A stretch of DNA of 64,000 nt from Hexactinellida sp. DTS-2022 (taxonomy: Eukaryota > Porifera > Hexactinellida): contig JAPNXP010000017.1 of assembly GCA_028753945.1 (NCBI GenBank), positions 186,001-250,000 on the forward strand. The letters are read 5' to 3'. A program made the translations under genes and the position numbers. Below are positions 55,323 to 64,000 of the stretch, one piece after another; positions within the stretch are counted from its first letter, which is position 1, and each line of letters begins with the position of its first letter. The notes below the pieces were generated by a model. That model was not told the DNA's origin and made no database searches. It was given only the letters and a program-made list of their open reading frames with translations.

Positions 55323-55471
55323 TTTGCCACATGAGGTTAAAGAATTTGTGAAACTATATTGTTTAAGATACATTGGAACTGGAACCCCTCTTATTCAAGC
55401 TACTCTGGGCATCCTCATCGCAACTATTGCTGCCAAAGGGAAATTACATTCATGGCCGGAATTGATACCAA
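55323..55471 (+). CDS. TNPO1-like: transportin-1-like importin, second exon in window
   Basis: Acceptor TATATCTTTAG ends at 55322. The exon begins with one base completing the codon split at 11956 and continues LPHEVKEFVKLYCLRYIGTG, TPLIQATLGILIATIAAKGK, LHSWPELIP. Animal transportin-1 has FP.[35 protein letters not shown].LLP at exactly this place, HEAT repeats 2-3. It ends CCAA|GTATGT (55471) in phase 1. No following exon (the D.N..EGAFGAL.KICED block) is visible up to 64000, so the next intron is longer than 8.5 kb. Confidence 0.92.
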
Positions 55472-55989
55472 GTATGTATTCAATTATTGGATGTTGCAAC
55501 CCTTATAATAGTTATTTTGTTAACCAGTTATATCTTTTCCCATGACCCACATTATATACCCACGTTATATCAGACCTACACATCAACTTTGTGAACCTAG
55601 ACCAAAGAGTACAGGATGTCCATCTATACAATTAAAACCTTAGTTGTTTAATACGTTTTTTGTTGGATCCTTAATACGTACATTGTTGTACAATTCATAT
55701 AATATTATACGTAACATAGGTATACCTTACTTATAATATCGCGCTCATGGAATTTGATTTGAACAACTTTCGGTTTAATTTTTATTCTTTAATCAAGTCA
55801 TGCTATAGACTGTCTATTACAAATTTGATTATTTGCTAGCATCATGTATTTACAATAAGATTTAAAAATATCCACACTGAATTACTTCGAAAACATCCCT
55901 GGTTGATCATAGATTTTGTGTATAATACGTACTGATGGATAGCGTATAACGTATTGTACGTATTATACTCAATGCGCCTATTAACCAAC
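55472..55989. other. transportin intron, no recognised repeat
   Basis: AT-rich, about 520 bp after the donor. ATACGTA/TATACGTT words recur as at 2420-2540. Confidence 0.45.
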
Positions 55990-56164
55990 TCTGATTAAAA
56001 CACAAACCTTTTATATGTATATTTGTTTGTATGTTCCTAGAAACTGGACGGTTTCGAAATCAGATTTTGCAATTTAGGGGTAACTTTTTAGGTTTCCACT
56101 CTTAAATTTTAACACCTCGCCAAGCTGTGATGTCATTATCACATTTTAAATTGTAAGAAATGTC

Positions 56165-56577
56165 TAGGGCTGAAACGAATATACCGAATATTCGAATATT
56201 CGTTCGAAATGATTGAACGAATATTCGTTCGTTTGCAAACGAATATTCGTTACGAAACGAATATTCGTTTGGACGAATATTAGATTGAAACGGATATTCG
56301 TTAACTAATTTTGGACAACAACAAGACTTTTGTATAGCTTAGAGATATCGTAAATATATAATCCCACTTAAACTAGCTGATTATTAGTTAACTTGTGTAT
56401 AATACACTATGTAACTATTATTATACCATTGTAACATTATCAAAAACCTATTTTCCAATGTATTTTGTCTCTAGAATTTGATTTAATGCTTAGTCATCCA
56501 AACGAACGAATATTCGAATATTCGTTCGTTTAGAAAAAGGTTTGTTCGTTAGATTTCGAATATTCGTTTCAGCCCTA
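56165..56577. mobile_element. hAT-type MITE built of GAATATTCGTTCG units
   Basis: Ends TAGGGCTGAAACGAATAT and ATATTCGTTTCAGCCCTA with a perfect 8-bp duplication GAAATGTC (56157-56164, 56578-56585). Both subterminal regions are arrays of ATATTCGTT / AACGAATATTCG. Confidence 0.92.
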
Positions 56578-56659
56578 GAAATGTCATTTAATCGCACTTA
56601 ATTCGCACCCTCTAGACTTAAAATCTGAAAATTTAATAGAACGTGTACATAAATATTTC

Positions 56660-57356
56660 ACGAGTGTGAAGTTGGCTTAGTATTCGACCAGGATCACTTC
56701 AGTCACATATTTGACTCACTTTTAGTTATCAGATTTGAATAAATTTACTATCATTGGAGAGAGGAGATACGAAGGTTTACTGTAATATGATTTATTTTTC
56801 AAAAAATTATTTTTCAGTTAGTTATTTTTATCATACAATTCAGGGTTGGTATTTCATAAAAAATCACTATCTCAAAATTTGTTTACAATTCTGAAAATTT
56901 GTAATCATACTTTGGAGAAATGGAGGTTTATGTGATTTAAATTTAATTTAAAATTTCCCAAAAAATTTGAGTTATAAACATTCAAACTTAAATTTTGGAA
57001 AATGATTGGAATTATAATTTTGGAATGTACATTGAGTAGGGTTAGTTCAAAGTGTCAATTCCTATCCAATATCAAACTGAATCTAATTTATTTTGGTATC
57101 ATTCGTTAGAGGAGACACGGAGGTTTACCTCAATGCCATTAGATTCTCGAATTTTCCCTATATTACAGACAAATAAGTATTTTTTAAATGGTATAAATCT
57201 CTGTTTTTATCGTTTTCTCTTTTCAAACTTTGAGCTCAATTTTCCGAGATAAATTACAATCAGAATCGATTCAAACTTACCAGTACTTTCTCTGATATAT
57301 TATTATTCAATCCCCCGAAAAAAAAACAGGGGTCGCTAGTCATTTCTTTCAGAATT
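56660..57356 (+). repeat. left terminal inverted repeat, MULE/KDZ-like copy 2
   Basis: About 697 bp, complementary to 63558-62709 over its whole length apart from the MITE inserted in the right repeat. The match ends near GACTAGCGACCCCTG on the complementary strand. Confidence 0.88.
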
Positions 57357-57733
57357 TCTTTTTCGTGGAAAACATTAATTAACTAAATTTTCATACTACA
57401 AGTTTTAAGCTGCAAGCTCATAATAACTATACACCTATGCCAAAACAGTAATTTCTCACAAGTCGAATTTGCGTCACACAATCGTTAGTTCCACTTACAC
57501 ATTTTAAAAGGAATTTAGCTGTTGCGCCTATAGGCTATTCTTAGAATATATATGTTTTTCCTAAGAATAGAAATAAATTTCCAACTTTACACTATTTTGT
57601 TTTCATTATTTTTTTATCTTGATCAATCTTTTCACTTTTCTTCTTCTACTTCTATTTCTTCTTCCCCTATTTCTTGAATTTTAGTTCTCTTCTACAATTC
57701 TTTCTTGATTAATTTCTTCATTGTTCTCCGTCA

Positions 57734-58187
57734 ATGATTTCTATTGAATTGTGGCGTGCTCGCATCGGTTTACATTGTAGCCGCAAATGCAATAACCATA
57801 ATCTATCAACAACAGACCAAATTGATTCATCTGTTTCACTGATCTCGGCTCTTATTGCTTGTATAATAGCTATTCTACTCGTCATTGGCGGCATCGAGAT
57901 CAATCCGGGGCCTATCACCCCAACTCAAGATACTCGTTACAAACAAGGTAATTTGGTTGATATACGTTATGAATAAGCATAGCCTTTATTGTTATATTTT
58001 AGAACTACTACCAGCAGAGATAAACTCTATTATCGACGCACTCCTCTCCACAACACTAACATTTGAACAATTGATCCAGTCCCTGTCTGTTAGCTACAGT
58101 TCGCCTGGTTCTATTTGGGGTTCGATCTGTAAGAAGGTTTACTCGTGTAACAAGCCTGTCAAGAGACACAGCTTGTACTTGAAATGA
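57734..58187 (+). pseudogene. N-terminal part of MULE/KDZ-like copy 2 with 2A-like motif
   Basis: From ATG 57734 the frame reads through a Ser-rich stretch into the hydrophobic LISALIACIIAILLVIGG (about residues 36-53) and IEINPGP (54-60). The consensus 2A ribosome-skipping motif is D(V/I)ExNPGP after a hydrophobic segment. Here Gly replaces the Asp. A 56-nt intron, CAAG|GTAATT (57946) to TATTTTAG (58001), joins in phase to ELLPAEINSIIDALLSTTLT (58002 on), homologous to ALPIDLAMFLDFCKARNL in copy 1, and runs to a stop at 58185-58187. Copy 1 shows no 2A motif in the corresponding exon. If skipping works, it would free a roughly 59-residue hydrophobic leader from the transposase. Confidence 0.6.
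57866..57913 (+). other. 2A-like (NPGP) motif
   Basis: Residues IAILLVIGGIEINPGP, with the Gly-Pro skip site at 57908-57913. The ExNPGP core is intact. The usual Asp before Val/Ile-Glu is Gly, which lowers skipping in tested 2A variants. Confidence 0.6.
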
Positions 58188-58359
58188 AGAAAACAACTCT
58201 CATAACATAAGAACCCTGGTGAGGGATGCTTTGAGCGAGGTTAAACCATTAGTAAGTCCCCCTAGTTCGGAACAATTTCACGTGAGTTGTAGCCTTACAA
58301 ACTTAACTATTCAGAGGAGAGCATCATTGGTAAATTCCACTATTCTTAAGGAAGTAAGT

Positions 58360-60975
58360 TTAGTGTAGCTGCGTGTTCTGATTTATTTTCGGCACTCGAT
58401 AACTTAGATTTAAGAAAACTTGAATTTGATTTAGTTGAAGATAAACTTCTTATTGTGTGGGCATCTTCTGCGTCCGACCAAGCTATGTATGACCGGTTGA
58501 AGAGAGATTCTCAGACTGCAAATATTAGTTCTCTAAATAGTGATGGTCACGATGTGTATTACATGTTCAATACAACTGAATGTCAGCTATGGGTAGACGG
58601 TGCTATGTATTATGGATTAACTTGTCCACAAAATAGTTCTGGTTTTTTGCAATTCGAGGAAACTTGTTATTTTGATGAATGTTTTGATTTTATTCCCACG
58701 ATAGTAAGTACTTATTGTAAAAGTTTTGTGGAATGTACTCCTTTATTGGTTTTGTGGTTGTCTGAAGTACAGCTTGGATGTAGTTTCTTGTATCAAATGT
58801 TTGGTAAGAAATATGTGTTTTTAAGTGGAAATGACTTGAGTCTTTTTATTACTTGGGTAAAGGTGTTAAGAGATGAGTACAATGCTGATGGTGTTAAGTG
58901 CTTAGAAAGTAAATGTATTGATTTTTGTGTTAGAGTTGTAAGTGAACTTCCACTTCCTCGTTCTCACGATGTGCCTAATATTAAAACTGACAACTTTGAA
59001 ACAGAAATGGTGATAGAGAGTTCTGAGATTTAAGTTCTAACTAATTTGAGTAGTAACTGTGGGGAGTTTTATCTCGAACTGAGTGAGTGGGATAATATTT
59101 GTATTACCAATTCTACTGGTATAACTTCATTGGTTAGTATTTGGACTAATGTTTTTGCTGAAAAATTTAAAGATTTAGCCCCAATGTGTGTTTTAAAGTT
59201 TGTAAATTATTGGTTGAAGAAACCTGATAGTCGTAAGGTTAATAGTCCTTTCTTCAGAGCTAGAGCGTCTTGTAAGTTTGAAAATTGTCGATCTTATATC
59301 TTTTATATTGATGATGCACTAAATTTGGTAGATAATGACACACTTGTCAAAATTTACTCAGAAGGATATTTGTCACTTCAACATACAGATGGGCAGAGTG
59401 CATTTAGTCGCCATCTATCTTGCAGTGAGCGTAGTAAAATGGGAGAATTATTAGTTAATAATTCGGTTAGTAAAATTTATAATAAACAGTTTAATAATTC
59501 ATGTAATCTTTGTCTCTGTTATGGTAATTTTACTTCTCTTAAATTACAAGATTGTTTGCGGAAAGTTAAAGCTGAATTGAAATCTGAGGAGCGATTTTCT
59601 AATTTATATATGGAGATATAACAGCAACCCAGCAGTATTTCCGTTGTTTACTTCCTGAATCCCCCTTACTAGGCTATGTTCAGTATTTCGTACAGGATCC
59701 TTTCATTATTCATATGTATTCTTATAAGCAGCTTTAAATTCTAAAACTGATGAAAAGTAAAGATATTGTCTTGAATTTAGATGCGACTGGTTCTCTTATT
59801 TCTCAACCCCCTTCCTGTTCTAAGAAAATATATTACTATGCCCTTACAATACAACACCCGGAGTTTTCCACCAGTCCCATCCCATTAGCTGAAATGATAA
59901 GTAGCGATCATAGCACCGCTGAAATCTCACACTTCCTAAATAAATGGTGTTTGAGTGTAAATTATTTAACACAATGGAGTTAAAAATTGAGAAGGTTGAG
60001 ATAGATTTTAGTTGGGCTATGATACACAGTACATGTTTAGCGTTTAACAAATTTACTATTTTTCATTATCTCCAATGTTGTTGGGAATTTATAGCTAATA
60101 ATGAGAACTTTGGTGATAATATTATAACAGTCCTCCATCTCTGCTCGGCTCATATCATGCACAGAATTAGTTATAATTTAAATAAGAAATTCAAATTAGA
60201 AAATGCTTTAAAAAGAATAATATTGCATGTATTTGGTCGTATGGTTAATTGTAGACAAATGAATGAAATTAATCAACTTTTCGGGTTACTTTGTTATGTT
60301 TTGTGTAGTAAGAAGCAAACTAGTGTTTATTGCACTAAATTAAACCAACTAGAAGAATGTATTAAGGCGGAGATTAACGTTAGTAATGATGCCCCCAATG
60401 AATTCGAGGATGAGACTGAAGTTAAGAGTAATGCTGTAACTTACAGAGAGAAATCCCCCTTTGGCAGACATTTTGGAATGATTTATCGTAATACTTTAGT
60501 CTCAATAAGTGAATTCGAAAATAATTCGAAACTTGATCCTAGTGTATCTTATAACCCCCAAATAGTTGAATTTCTTCTCACGTATTATATGCCATTGTTA
60601 CCGTTGTGGAGTGGGATAATTTTATGTACAGTTAATTCGTCAGAGAATGCAACAGACAGTAATGCGATTGTTGAGAATTGGTTCAGAATTGTTAAACACA
60701 GCATATTTAATTCAGAGACCGGGATACGAGCTGCTGATTTCATCAGAACAGTTTATAATAATATTGACGATAGGATCGCGGCTTTTAAATTTGCTTTTAT
60801 CCCACTGGCTCATAAAGTGTTTAAAGTTAAGAAGAGATTACGCGTGGAGAATGAGGAGGAGTGCAAAGAAGAGTGGTCTAGAAGTAAGAAGAGTAAATTT
60901 AGTTATACTAAACCAACTGTTGATAAAGTTAGTACGATATTTACAAATTTCAAGTCTAGTAAAGTTTTAATGTAG
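58360..60975 (+). pseudogene. MULE/KDZ-like transposase, broken, copy 2
   Basis: Pieces in order: DLRKLEFDLVEDKLLI leading into the frame at 58455-59033 (SGFLQFEETCYFDECF, matching copy 1); 59046-59621 with NSPFFRARASCKFENC (possible zinc site); a shifted frame GYVQYFVQDPFIIHMY (59672-59719); 59750-59983 with LNLDATGSLISQPP, first catalytic Asp at 59780-59782, and EMISSDHSTAEISHFLNKW; then 59944-60975 with VEIDFSWAMIHSTC (second Asp, 60004-60006), LCSAHIMHRISYNL (C-x2-H) and NAIVENWFRIVKHSIF (Glu). At least three frameshifts and several stops separate the pieces. The last frame, 343 codons, is the longest intact stretch of transposase in the window. Confidence 0.82.
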
Positions 60976-61250
60976 AAAATTTAAGTAAACGTTCAACAAA
61001 CAGGGAGGTAGCTGCTATTTGTGAAGAAAATCCAGTCGATGTTGCTACAGTTTGTGATGGTATTTTGCGTGCAAGTGAAGTTGAAATAATTAGTGATTTA
61101 GATTTAGTAGAAATGGCTACCATGGAATATAAGTTACCGGCATTCCAACCACTTACATATCGGGACAGAAGAAGTTATGTGAAGATTTACATTTACAGTT
61201 GTCGGATTCTACTAATTCCATAAGAGATAATATCCCAGCTAATTCTAATT

Positions 61251-61732
61251 TAAAAGAATATGTTCCTTCGAAATGTTTGCGAATTCCTGGTTATTGAAAT
61301 TGTTTATTTGCATCATTATCATACTGGTTGACTGGAAAAATTGATAGTTTTAATTTAGTACGGTTGAAAGTTGTAGAGAATATGGTTGGTAAGCTGAAGG
61401 AAGCATGCAATAAGTTTATTGCCAATAAATTTCCGAAGAGTGTAATTAACTATCGTAACGTGGCGGACTATGTAGTGAAATCAAATATGAAGAGGAATTC
61501 TACGTGGGCTACTGATGTGGAGTTATTTGCTACGGCCTTATTACTACAGACGGATATTTGGGTATTTAGTTCAGACATGGGTAATAAGTGGATGGTATTC
61601 TCAGGTAGAGGGGTTAAACTAGTTGATACTTTGGAATCTCTCCCAGGAAATAATGCAGGCTCTATCTATATTAATCATAATGGAGTACATTATGAACCTA
61701 TATTACGGGTGGATTTAATATCTACGAAGTAA
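61251..61732 (+). pseudogene. OTU domain of MULE/KDZ-like copy 2, active site destroyed
   Basis: The upstream region (61000-61130) reads DGILRASEVEIISDLDLVEM, homologous to copy 1, so transposase and OTU probably formed one protein. The catalytic block that is GDGNCLF in copy 1 reads GY(stop)NCLF here: Asp is Tyr and the second Gly codon is TGA. Downstream the frame is intact from 61328: STWATDVELFATALLLQTDI, KWMVFSGRGVKL and NHNGVHYEPILRV with the catalytic His. The domain is therefore inactive. The reading frame ends at TAA inside a hairpin (61717-61765). Confidence 0.8.
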
Positions 61733-61765
61733 TCAATGAATTCATTGATTACCTCGTAGATAATA
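61717..61765. repeat. hairpin over the OTU stop codon
   Basis: ATCTACGA-GTAATCAATGAA and TTCATTGATTAC-CTCGTAGAT form a near-perfect palindrome with no loop, overlapping the stop codon of the OTU frame. Confidence 0.85.
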
Positions 61766-61888
61766 TTTAATTAATAACTATAGTATAATTAGATAATTAA
61801 AGAAAAATTCCTTTATTAATAAACTAATAAGTAATTATTTGTTGTATGCAGAATACTATCCAGGTTTAGGAATACTCCTTGGTATATA

Positions 61889-61949
61889 CAGTTAACTCCC
61901 GTTATAACGAAGTTCAATTATTTGGACTTCGTTATAACAGGAGTTAACT
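61889..61949. repeat. hairpin, likely miniature TA-type element
   Basis: AGTTAACTCC-GTTATAACGAAGT and ACTTCGTTATAAC-GGAGTTAACT pair around a loop of about 10 bases. CAGTTAACTCCCGTTATAACG resembles other Tc1/mariner-type MITE ends. Confidence 0.8.
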
Positions 61950-61952
61950 TTT

Positions 61953-62005
61953 ATCGATGTAATTAAAAGGATCACTTCCAAGTGATCCTTTTAATTTCAT
62001 CGATA
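61953..62005. repeat. perfect hairpin (AAAAGGATCACTT)
   Basis: ATCGATG-AATTAAAAGGATCACTT returns as AAGTGATCCTTTTAATT-CATCGAT with a 2-base centre. Confidence 0.85.
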
Positions 62006-62215
62006 GAAGGATAGAAGAATAAAAGAATTTCGGGCTTGATAGTGCAAAAGATTGCGATTTTGATGTCTGCAGGCAATTAACTAACAATTATAAAGCCACT
62101 CTCTCTCCATTTATATTGGCCAACATTTATAGTGGTAAGTTATATTCTTAAAATAAATATGTGGTGATTTATACATATTTGTGTAAAGTTTTACCCTCTA
62201 GTTCTCAAAAGAAGG

Positions 62216-62395
62216 CAATACGTATATTTCTGGAGAGAAGGAATTGGATAAGTAAGATCAATCCAAGAGCAGTCGGAATTGATACAAGCACGAATTATTT
62301 TAATGAAATTACTGGATGGCATTCCCTCTTCTATAAGTAAGATCGATCCAATAAAGCAGGCGGAATTGATACAAGCAGGCATTTTTGGATGTCAT
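62216..62395 (+). repeat. roughly 82-bp tandem duplication
   Basis: AAGTAAGATC(A/G)ATCCAA, CGGAATTGATACAAGCA and TGGATG(G/T)CATTC(C/T)CTCTTCT recur once with a period of about 82-100 bp, between the OTU domain and the right terminal repeat of MULE/KDZ-like copy 2. Confidence 0.7.
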
Positions 62396-62708
62396 TCTCT
62401 TCTTGCATTTGTTTATAATTATCACCTACAAGTTATTGCAACATCCAGAATATTCTTTGTTTACAAGATTATGTTTGCATTCCAATCATTTATTTGACTT
62501 GTATAGTGTGAATATAGTTGCAATAACAATTTGCTATTATTAGTAGAAAGTCACTAGAAACTCAATGCTAGAATGGGAACTAAGAGGAAGCGAATGAATT
62601 GTGTTACATTACGTAGATAGTCCACACTAATAGAATATGATATAATGAAGGTAGGCTTAGCAAAAATAATGAAGAAATCGAATTTGAAGCCTTTTGGAGA
62701 AATTATAA

Positions 62709-63558
62709 AATTCTGAATGAAATGACTAGCGACTCCTGTTTTTTTTTACGGGGGATTGAATAATAATATATCAGAGAAAGTACTGGTAAAGTTTGAATCG
62801 ATTTTGACTGTATTTTATCTCGGAAAATTGAGCTCAAAGTTTGAAAAGAGGAAAAGATAAAAACAGAGATTTATACCATTTAAAAAATACTGATTTGTCT
62901 GTTATATAGGGAATATTCGAGAATCTAATGGCATTGAGGTATACCTCCGTGTCTCCTCTAACGAATGATACCAAAATAAATTAGATTCAGTTTGATATTG
63001 GTTAGGAATTGACACTTTCAACTAACCCTACTCAATGTACTTTCCAAAATTATACTTCCACTCATTTTCCAAAATTCAAGTTTGAATGTTTATAACACAA
63101 ATTTTTTGGGAATTTTAAATTAAATTAAAATCACATAAACCTCCATTTCTCCTAAGTATGATTACAAATTTTCTGAATCGTAAACAAATTTTGAGATACG
63201 GTCTTTTCTCTCTAATTGTCCACTTCTCTAATAGTCCACTTATTTACTTGTCCAAATCAACTATTTATATATCTGTAATAGTCCATATTCTCTAATAGTC
63301 CACTTTGGGCCAATTGCCCACTGGTGGACTATTAGAGAGAACAGTGTGTAGTGATTTTTTATGAAATACCAACCCTGAATTGTATGATAAAAATAACTAA
63401 CTGAAAACTATTTTTTTAAAAAATAAATCATATTACAGTAAACCTCCGTATCTCCTCTCTCCAATGATAGTAAATTTATTCAAATCTGATAACTAAAAGT
63501 GAGTCAAATATGTGACTGAAGTGACCCTGGTCGAATACTAAGCCAACTTCACACTCGT
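62709..63558 (-). repeat. right terminal inverted repeat, MULE/KDZ-like copy 2
   Basis: Complement of 56660-57356, enlarged by the TA-flanked MITE at 63199-63348. Confidence 0.88.
63199..63348. mobile_element. Tc1/mariner-type MITE inserted in a terminal repeat
   Basis: Ends CGGTCTTTTCTCTCTAATTG and CTATTAGAGAGAACAGTGTG, TA on both sides (63197-63198, 63349-63350). The interior repeats CTAATAGTCCACTT. The left terminal repeat gives the empty site AAATCAC|TATCTC. Confidence 0.9.
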
Positions 63559-63840
63559 AATATTTCGGACATTTTGGTCACACAGATTATTGATACGCTT
63601 ACTTGTTACTACATGATGACGTAATCATTAAAATTTCACATGGTTAAATTTACTATTTTATTCCTATTTACGCTTTATACTCAATATTACTGGTATATAA
63701 ACCACACACAAACCGCTTCGCGGTTGGTGTGTTGTTGTGATCTGCCGCGAAGAGTCCTAGCAAGTGACCGCTAATGAACCACAGTTTTTCTATTTTCTTA
63801 CGATATTATTAATGTGGAATACTTTCACGATTTAGTATAT

Positions 63841-64000
63841 AATCGCTTCGCGGCAGAACACAACCACACATCTGGTTTAATAAAGTTTCTAGGTTGGTTA
63901 TATAACGTAAATAGCATTAAATAGTCAAATTTCACAATAATAAATTTTAATGATTACGTCATCAATCGATAATGAATACACATACTGATAATATGGTGTA
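63841..64000 (-). mobile_element. partial Helitron, copy 5
   Basis: Reverse complement of the Helitron 3' region: CGCTTCGCGGCAGAACACAACC, AGTCAAATTTCACAATAATA and AATGATTACGTCATCAATCG. The CTRR end has mutated, and the window stops before the 5' end. Confidence 0.65.

Larger units (their letters stand above)
56660..63558 (+). mobile_element. MULE/KDZ-like DDE transposon with OTU domain, copy 2 (6.9 kb)
   Basis: Both ends read ACGAGTGTGAAGTTGGCTTAG as an inverted repeat, flanked by the 8-bp duplication AATATTTC (56652-56659, 63559-63566). Terminal repeats are about 700 bp each. Coding is on the + strand: N-terminal part with a 2A-like motif, transposase, OTU domain. The first 17 terminal bases equal those of copy 1, but internal termini and coding have diverged, so the two represent different subfamilies. 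Inserted into Helitron copy 4. Confidence 0.88.
55990..63774 (+). mobile_element. Helitron copy 4, interrupted by two insertions
   Basis: Starts TCTGATTAAAACACAAACC and contains the same TTTGTTTGTATGTT, TGGACGGTTTC and TTTAATAGAACGTGTACAT blocks as copy 1. It is broken at 56165-56577 by a hAT MITE and at 56660-63558 by MULE/KDZ-like copy 2. It resumes with CGGACATTTTGGTCACAC and reaches the ACCACACACAAACCGC..GCGGTTGGTGTG hairpin and GACCGCTAA before T at 63774. Confidence 0.8.

Noticed and set aside
62279-62497. 72-codon + strand frame as a third transportin exon
   Set aside because: It lacks the expected conserved HEAT-repeat block, lies within MULE/KDZ-like copy 2, and derives from a short tandem duplication.

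Overview
This is an AT-rich stretch of animal nuclear DNA, almost certainly from an invertebrate. It holds two exons of one recognisable host gene, a transportin-1-like importin (11.69-11.96 kb and 55.32-55.47 kb, + strand). They are separated by an intron of about 43.4 kb, and nearly all of the remaining sequence is transposable elements and repeats. The two exons join in phase (2/1) and align side by side with the N-terminus of animal transportin-1. The assignment to an animal rests on this gene, its spliceosomal introns and the transposon mix. A sponge, cnidarian or similar invertebrate is a guess only.

Layout. 0-3 kb: small DNA transposons and a Helitron. 3.06-10.13 kb and 17.40-24.59 kb: two arrays of a roughly 0.85-1.25 kb repeat unit facing each other, each unit carrying a hairpin of about 120 bp and bordered by a 60-bp minisatellite. 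Between them lie a foldback (10.5-11.05 kb), the first transportin exon, a 1.07-kb foldback with 508-bp arms, and a 2.1-kb element whose inverted ends are arrays of a 22-bp unit. 24.7-26.8 kb: three hAT-type non-autonomous elements with 8-bp target duplications. 26.9-36.6 kb and 40.8-47.0 kb (both - strand): two decayed copies of an intron-bearing, Ginger/gypsy-integrase-like transposon whose protein ends in an OTU cysteine-protease domain. Copy 1 is split by a 6.7-kb DDE transposon (MULE/KDZ-like). Copy 2 is split by a 2.55-kb hAT. 47-55 kb: small elements, a P-element-like fragment, a foldback and a SCAND3/ZBED-like hAT fossil. 56.0-63.8 kb: a Helitron carrying a hAT MITE and a second 6.9-kb copy of the MULE/KDZ-like family.

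The most interesting system is the OTU-carrying transposons. Two unrelated transposase types, a DDE transposase with a C-x2-H motif and an rve-type integrase with a GPY/F domain, both place an OTU protease domain at or near the C-terminus of the transposase coding region. One MULE/KDZ-like copy also starts with a hydrophobic segment ending in a 2A-like IEINPGP motif, followed by a 56-nt intron. All copies carry stops or frameshifts and are read here as fossils. No computed searches were possible. Family names come from motifs read by eye.
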